Shown here piece by piece: positions 5,261 through 9,325 of a stretch of DNA of 9,325 nucleotides. Both the position numbers and the translations under genes were made by a program. This DNA comes from Christensenellaceae bacterium. Its GTDB lineage: Bacteria; Bacillota; Clostridia; Christensenellales; DTU072. A model generated the notes under the pieces. It saw only the letters and a program-made list of their open reading frames with translations, had not been told where the DNA came from and did no database searches. The DNA lies in NCBI GenBank assembly GCA_031260775.1, contig JAISKW010000002.1, positions 1-9,325 on the forward strand, given 5' to 3'. Each line of letters begins with the position of its first letter. Positions within the stretch are counted from its first letter, which is position 1.

Positions 5261-8200
5261 CTACACCGTTTCGATTATATAGGTAAAGTAGCCGTTGCCG
5301 TCGTTTATAAACGTAATTGCGGAATATTGACCGATATTAATAAGGCGATTTTTAATACGCAATGCGGCAAGCTCGATATCGGTATACGAGTGAGTACTCA
5401 TATAATCCTGCGAGATAAATAACTCGAAATAAATGGCCTCAGTGGGGTTTACGGCTTTTAACGGAATGAGGTATTTTGAGTGTAAATCCGTAACCTCGTT
5501 ATCGTAATAGATGCCGTGGCGGACGGTAGTCGTACCGAATGTGAGGTTAACAAACACCGAATCAGGAGTGAACGCCGTTCCTAATCCCGTGCCTAAGTAA
5601 GGCGTATGGTCGATATTGAAAGTTGCCTCGGTTTGCAGGAGGTATTTATGCGTTAGCCGTTCGTAGCTTTCGCCGCTGATTGTAATGGTTTTTGAGGCAA
5701 ACGTCGGGTCAGACAGGTACCAAACGCCGTCAAGCATTGTACGCACCCAAGCATGTCTGCCGCCGCCTGCGACGCCGTTAATCTTTTGCGATACTATGCC
5801 TTCCATACGGCTCATTACGACAAACGCTTTTGCTATTCCGTCGCAAACCGCTTTGCCGTTCACAACGCCTTCCAAATAGAATCCGTCATAATCAACACCG
5901 GCAGCGTCGCCCTCAATGAACAACTCCGTGTCATAAGTTACGCTCGTTGCAAGAAAGTCATAAATTGCCAAGACCTTTTGCGCCTCGGTCATTACGCCGT
6001 TACAAATCGAAAGCAGTGCCGCACGGAAATACTCATAAACCGCTTCCGCATCGCTTCCCTCAACCGGCTCGGGCTTATAGCCTAAGGACAATGCCAAATA
6101 CAACTGTTCGCTCGTGGAAACGCTCTTTTTGAGTTGCAACGAGTCTACCGGCAATGCCGAACGCAGTACGCTTTCCGTACTTGCATAAACCGCAAGCGGC
6201 AGTTCGGGCAACCGTTCGCCGTTCGTTTGTTGCATATACTGCTTTGTTTCGTCCGCTTCTACGCCCTCGGCAAGAGGAGAGGAAAGAAGCTTAGGAAGAA
6301 CTAATGCCGTAGTTCCTGAATAATCACCTACCGCATAGCGTGCGGTTCCTACATTATTACGTACCGTTTGTCCGATATGCTCCGCCAAACTTTCGGCATA
6401 AGTATAGCCGAATGCGACGTCTAAAACGTAGATATCCTCTCCGTCCGCGCCGCTTTGATAATAATCTGCCGGCGTCGGACGGAATGCGGTAATATAAGAA
6501 ATATAGTCGCCAAAGTCGGCGGCGTTTGCAAAGTAGCGGTTGTAGCCGTCGAAAATCTCGGTAAGGAAAGGATAATCGCCCGGCGCGATATCGTTTGCGC
6601 TATATACGACGGGGAACGCATTTTTGTGTTGCACCGCTCTCACGGTAACGGTAAAGTCGTCGGCAAGCGTTGCAATTTCCGACGGGATAATAAATCCATA
6701 GGCAGTAAAATATTGCGAATAGGGCTTACCTTGTCCGCCCGATATCAATGTCTTTTCGCCGTTTACAGTAATTTCAACGTCAAAGTAGGTGTTATAACCT
6801 AACGAATCCCACTTGATATACGGTCTATACTCCGCAACGTCATCTATTACCCTAAAGTCGCCGTCCACATAAACGCCCGAAATGACGTTCGGCAAGTCGT
6901 TAAACACGCACTCGTAAACGCGCCTGATTACGGTAGTGCCGATACGGGCTAACTCGCCGTGGATTAACGGATAGCAAACGATTGCGTAATCCGATAAGTT
7001 TTTAAGCGTTTGCGACTGCAAACTCATACTGAGAACGCCGATATTACTTCCGCCGACTAATTTCGGCAACACCGCCTCGTCGGGGATACCGACGCTCGTT
7101 TCATAGTCGTACATAGCGGGGTCAAGATACGGGTCGGTATAGGTGGAATTATACCCGTTTTGCGCGGCGGCGGTCAGGTCTAAGATGCGCCATTCGTAGC
7201 CGTCGGGCGGATATTGACCGCTGCCGGTGTTTGCATAAATTAGAAGTTCGTCCGCACCTGACTCGCGCTTTGAAATATTAAAGGTCGTGATAGGACTGTA
7301 AATTGTAATTGTAGGCAATTCCAAAACCTGCTGCTTATCGCCGCTGATAAGCGTCGCTACAATTTTGTGCGAGCCCGGGTTTACCATTGATATTTGCGAC
7401 GGCACTATATGCAGACTCTTTTGGTTAGCGGTAGGGATACCGTTAATAGGATAGCCGTTTTCCGTCCAAACAATTTCGGGGTCGGGGTCGGATAAATCGT
7501 CATTTTCGCGCCATAAATCGACGTCGAAAGTAATTAGCTTATCCGCGGACATTTTCAAAAATGAGGTGTCATTGTTGCGGACTCTTATCGAATAGTTCAA
7601 ATAAGGATATGTGACCCGTATGTCAATCCTTGCGGTCAGAGTCTTACCCGATACTGTCGTTGCGGAGTTTACCGTAACAATAATCGAACTCGTGCCTTTC
7701 GAAAGCGGCGTAACAACTCCTGTCGTTCCGTTTACCGTTGCAACGTCGGGATTTGACGACAAAAAATGAACCGCGCCGTCCGATTCGGCGTTAGGCGAGG
7801 AAAAATAAGGAGTGAAAACCGGGCTTACCGTAATGGGCGCGTCGCCGATATTCATTTCAACAAACTGCCTATCGAACGAAACACGTTGCACAAGTCCGCT
7901 CATTGTGGCAAATGCAATTTCAACAAACTTGCTTGTATCGTCTTTAGCCGACACGCGGACATGATAATAAACAGGGGTTTCCTCCCCTAACGGAGTAGTC
8001 AGCTTCGCGCGGCCTCCGCCGCTTGTTTGCGTAAGGTCGGGGATTGCGGTAACCAATCCTTCGGGCGTTATTGTAAAATAGTCCGCCGCTTCTTGCTCTA
8101 CAAAGATGTATACTAAATCTTGTGCGGCTTCCGCAGGCAAAACACGTGCGGAAATTTGATATTTATGAAGCTCGCTTGTAAGGTCACTCGAAAGCTCGAT

Positions 8201-8332
8201 ACGCGTTTTCTCGGCAATTACGAGTTCGGGCATTATCGGTGTCGCTACCGTGCCCGCGCACGACAATAATAACGCCGCCGAGCAAGTCAACGCCGTTAGA
8301 AACAACACAAAAAATATTGCTCTCTTACGCAC
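5261..8332 (-). CDS. Large lipoprotein with Ig-like (BIG2) repeats and transglutaminase-like domain
   Basis: This 1023-residue protein has a lipoprotein signal peptide: basic MRKR, a hydrophobic stretch, and lipobox LLSC with lipidated Cys25, so it should be anchored outside the membrane. Residues about 36-145 look Ig-like; 148-240 match BIG2-type bacterial Ig domains (SSNPDVATVNGTTGVVTPL, 192-210). About 244-590 is beta-rich and may hold three more Ig/Fn3-like modules. At 765-905 is a transglutaminase-like (TGc) core: YDFLATSVTYD (791-801), Cys830 in GKAVCDG, His860 in GGRHAWV and Asp875 in SDPTFA, the complete Cys-His-Asp triad. Such domains act as cysteine proteases or amidases, or cross-linkers; the substrate is unknown. 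The GTG start is forced upstream by an in-frame TAG two codons earlier, and the basic signal-peptide N-region favours it over later starts. AGGGAG abuts it too closely to be a normal Shine-Dalgarno. It probably shares a transcript with ruvB without an obvious functional link. Confidence 0.88.
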   Translation of the reverse strand: MRKRAIFFVLFLTALTCSAALLLSCAGTVATPIMPELVIAEKTRIELSSDLTSELHKYQISARVLPAEAAQDLVYIFVEQEAADYFTITPEGLVTAIPDLTQTSGGGRAKLTTPLGEETPVYYHVRVSAKDDTSKFVEIAFATMSGLVQRVSFDRQFVEMNIGDAPITVSPVFTPYFSSPNAESDGAVHFLSSNPDVATVNGTTGVVTPLSKGTSSIIVTVNSATTVSGKTLTARIDIRVTYPYLNYSIRVRNNDTSFLKMSADKLITFDVDLWRENDDLSDPDPEIVWTENGYPINGIPTANQKSLHIVPSQISMVNPGSHKIVATLISGDKQQVLELPTITIYSPITTFNISKRESGADELLIYANTGSGQYPPDGYEWRILDLTAAAQNGYNSTYTDPYLDPAMYDYETSVGIPDEAVLPKLVGGSNIGVLSMSLQSQTLKNLSDYAIVCYPLIHGELARIGTTVIRRVYECVFNDLPNVISGVYVDGDFRVIDDVAEYRPYIKWDSLGYNTYFDVEITVNGEKTLISGGQGKPYSQYFTAYGFIIPSEIATLADDFTVTVRAVQHKNAFPVVYSANDIAPGDYPFLTEIFDGYNRYFANAADFGDYISYITAFRPTPADYYQSGADGEDIYVLDVAFGYTYAESLAEHIGQTVRNNVGTARYAVGDYSGTTALVLPKLLSSPLAEGVEADETKQYMQQTNGERLPELPLAVYASTESVLRSALPVDSLQLKKSVSTSEQLYLALSLGYKPEPVEGSDAEAVYEYFRAALLSICNGVMTEAQKVLAIYDFLATSVTYDTELFIEGDAAGVDYDGFYLEGVVNGKAVCDGIAKAFVVMSRMEGIVSQKINGVAGGGRHAWVRTMLDGVWYLSDPTFASKTITISGESYERLTHKYLLQTEATFNIDHTPYLGTGLGTAFTPDSVFVNLTFGTTTVRHGIYYDNEVTDLHSKYLIPLKAVNPTEAIYFELFISQDYMSTHSYTDIELAALRIKNRLINIGQYSAITFINDGNGYFTYIIETV

Positions 8333-8339
8333 TCCCTAT

Positions 8340-8368
8340 ATTTTATATTCTAATGCGCGTGCGTTCAA
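8340..8368 (-). promoter_or_regulatory. Candidate sigma-A-type promoter of the lipoprotein gene
   Basis: On the minus strand TTGAAC (8368-8363, 4 of 6) is 17 bp from TAAAAT (8345-8340, 5 of 6). The -10 ends 7 bases before the GTG start, predicting a leader of about 0-2 bases. An overlapping TATAAA (8347-8342) would give a 15-bp spacer. It would drive the lipoprotein gene and probably ruvB, downstream of the spoIVA terminator. Confidence 0.45.
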
Positions 8369-8420
8369 CAACCAATTTCAGGGCTGTGCCCGCGTATGCT
8401 TTTGCCTATCATAAACTTCA

Positions 8421-8456
8421 AAAAAGAAAACAAGGCGCGAAGTTGCGCCTTGTTTT
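8421..8456 (-). terminator. Intrinsic terminator of spoIVA
   Basis: AAAACAAGGCGC (8427-8438) and GCGCCTTGTTTT (8445-8456) form a perfect 12-bp stem with a 6-base loop. On the minus strand the stem leads into TTTTCTTTTTT (complement of 8420-8430). It lies about 70 bases after the spoIVA stop and separates it from the lipoprotein-ruvB unit. Confidence 0.88.
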
Positions 8457-8460
8457 GTAT

Positions 8461-8509
8461 TCTCCCGATTAAGGGAGAGTGTTGCTGCGTGGGAGGACAT
8501 TGTTCTCCC
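8461..8509 (-). repeat. Two adjacent small hairpins in the spoIVA 3' region
   Basis: On the minus strand GGGAG (8509-8505) pairs with CTCCC (8495-8491), loop 9; then TCTCCC (8478-8473) pairs with GGGAGA (8466-8461), loop 6. The four arms share the same CTCCC/GGGAG sequence, so the arms can exchange partners. No T-run follows either, so they are not terminators by themselves. Confidence 0.4.
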
Positions 8510-8524
8510 CGAAAAACCTATCCG

Positions 8525-9325
8525 TTAGAGTAAAATACACAGAACGCCGCCTTTGCTTTCGTTGACGATGCGTCCGATTGTCTTTTTAAGCTTTTTACGA
8601 ACGTCTGCGGGCACGCAAACGGACTTAGAGTTCATATCCTCGCGAACAAGGTCGGATAAAGACTTTCCGAACATCGCGGTATTCCAAATACCGGCTTTGT
8701 CCTCCTCGAACTCCTTCATGAGATAGTTAATGAGGTCCTCGCCTTGCTGTTCGCTGCCGATTGCAGGGCAAACCTCGGCGGTCACGTCAACGCTGACAAT
8801 GTGCAGGGACGGCGCGGAGGCGCGGAGACGGACTCCGAAACCCGCGCCTTTTTTGACAAGTTCGGGTTCCTCCAATGTCAGTTCGTCCATAAGGGGCGAT
8901 ACAATACCGTAACCCGTTTCGCGCGCGCTTTCGAGCGCGGATTTGATTTTTGCATAATCGCGGCACGCTTTGCCCGATTCGAACATATAGGAGAGCAAAT
9001 CCTTTTCACTGTCTATTGTTTCGCCCGCCGCCTCGCTGAGAACCTTATAGAAAACCCCGTTCTTTGCGGCATAACCTAAGGTGATAACCCCCGTGCCGGC
9101 GTCCGCCGTAATAGACGGAGAAGCTTCAAGTACGGTACTTCCCGCAAAGAGTGCGTTTAGCTTGGTATAGTCGCACATCTTTTTGATATCGGGCAACTCG
9201 GTTGTGACCTTGTTGACAATCTCGCTGAAAATCGTGCTGTCCTTGGGGAGCGCGGCGAACCAATCGGGAAGATTAATATCTATGCGGTCAAGCGGAAACT
9301 CGTCAAGCATAGCAAGGAGCAGTTT
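8525..9325 (-). CDS. spoIVA: Stage IV sporulation protein A, C-terminal half (partial, runs off right edge)
   Basis: SpoIVA is the ATP-hydrolysing morphogenetic protein that polymerises on the forespore surface and forms the base on which the spore coat assembles; it also affects cortex formation. The window holds 266 residues, open to the right edge, corresponding to roughly the last 54 percent of a protein of about 490. Similarity to the B. subtilis protein as I know it is clear: FPLDRIDINLPDW (10-22 of the visible part), ARETGYGIVSP (134-144), FGVRLRASAPSLHIVSVDV (163-181), IGSEQQGEDLINYLM (189-203), FGKSLSDLVRE (219-229) and the C-terminus RIVNESKGGVLCILL. The ATP-binding N-terminal domain lies outside the window, so its motifs cannot be checked. 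An internal Met at 9310 is not the start, because the frame stays open with family-like residues to the edge. It is transcribed alone up to its terminator; in other spore formers it is mother-cell expressed under sigma-E. Confidence 0.95.
   Translation of the reverse strand, partial: KLLLAMLDEFPLDRIDINLPDWFAALPKDSTIFSEIVNKVTTELPDIKKMCDYTKLNALFAGSTVLEASPSITADAGTGVITLGYAAKNGVFYKVLSEAAGETIDSEKDLLSYMFESGKACRDYAKIKSALESARETGYGIVSPLMDELTLEEPELVKKGAGFGVRLRASAPSLHIVSVDVTAEVCPAIGSEQQGEDLINYLMKEFEEDKAGIWNTAMFGKSLSDLVREDMNSKSVCVPADVRKKLKKTIGRIVNESKGGVLCILL

Noticed and set aside
5274..5279. TATAAT on the minus strand near the end of the lipoprotein gene as a ruvB promoter
   Set aside because: No -35-like hexamer occurs at 16-18 bp and the bases encode the conserved-looking C-terminal Tyr-Ile-Ile-Glu, so it is probably a chance match.

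Overview
The window reads as a chromosomal segment of an endospore-forming Bacillota bacterium, most likely an uncultured member of class Clostridia. The clearest evidence is the C-terminal half of SpoIVA at the right edge, a spore-coat basement protein restricted to endospore formers. The N-terminus of a clostridial-type family I pyrophosphatase, the sequences of PNPase, S15 and RuvB, and sigma-A-like promoters with compact A/T-flanked terminators all fit. I cannot place it more precisely from sequence alone. Nothing looks mobile: I see no integrase, transposase, tRNA, rRNA or CRISPR array.

Layout, left to right. On the minus strand: the first 20 codons of ppa (1-60, running off the left edge), pnp (234-2318) and rpsO (2396-2662). 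A terminator follows rpsO and another follows pnp, so transcription runs rpsO, then pnp, then ppa, with a candidate promoter in front of each. On the plus strand, divergent from rpsO, is a GTG-started DEAD-box RNA helicase (2882-4084). It converges on ruvB (4203-5231, minus) across a shared hairpin terminator. Upstream of ruvB, probably in the same transcript, lies a 1023-residue lipoprotein with Ig-like repeats and an intact transglutaminase-like Cys-His-Asp triad (5261-8332, minus). Upstream again is partial spoIVA (8525-9325, minus) with its own strong terminator. No gap between genes exceeds about 220 bases.

Functionally, S15, PNPase and the RNA helicase form a small RNA-metabolism neighbourhood; PNPase and DEAD-box helicases cooperate in RNA decay in other bacteria, and here the two are divergently arranged around rpsO. 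RuvB is the Holliday-junction branch-migration motor, but ruvA and ruvC are not in view. The lipoprotein is the least characterised gene.

The most unusual signal is in gene starts. Only rpsO has a clear Shine-Dalgarno sequence. ppa, pnp and the lipoprotein gene each have a sigma-A-like -10 hexamer ending only 7-9 bases before the start codon, which would give nearly leaderless mRNAs; the helicase shows a weaker version. rpsO instead has a roughly 100-base leader that can fold to hide its Shine-Dalgarno sequence, as expected of S15 autoregulation.
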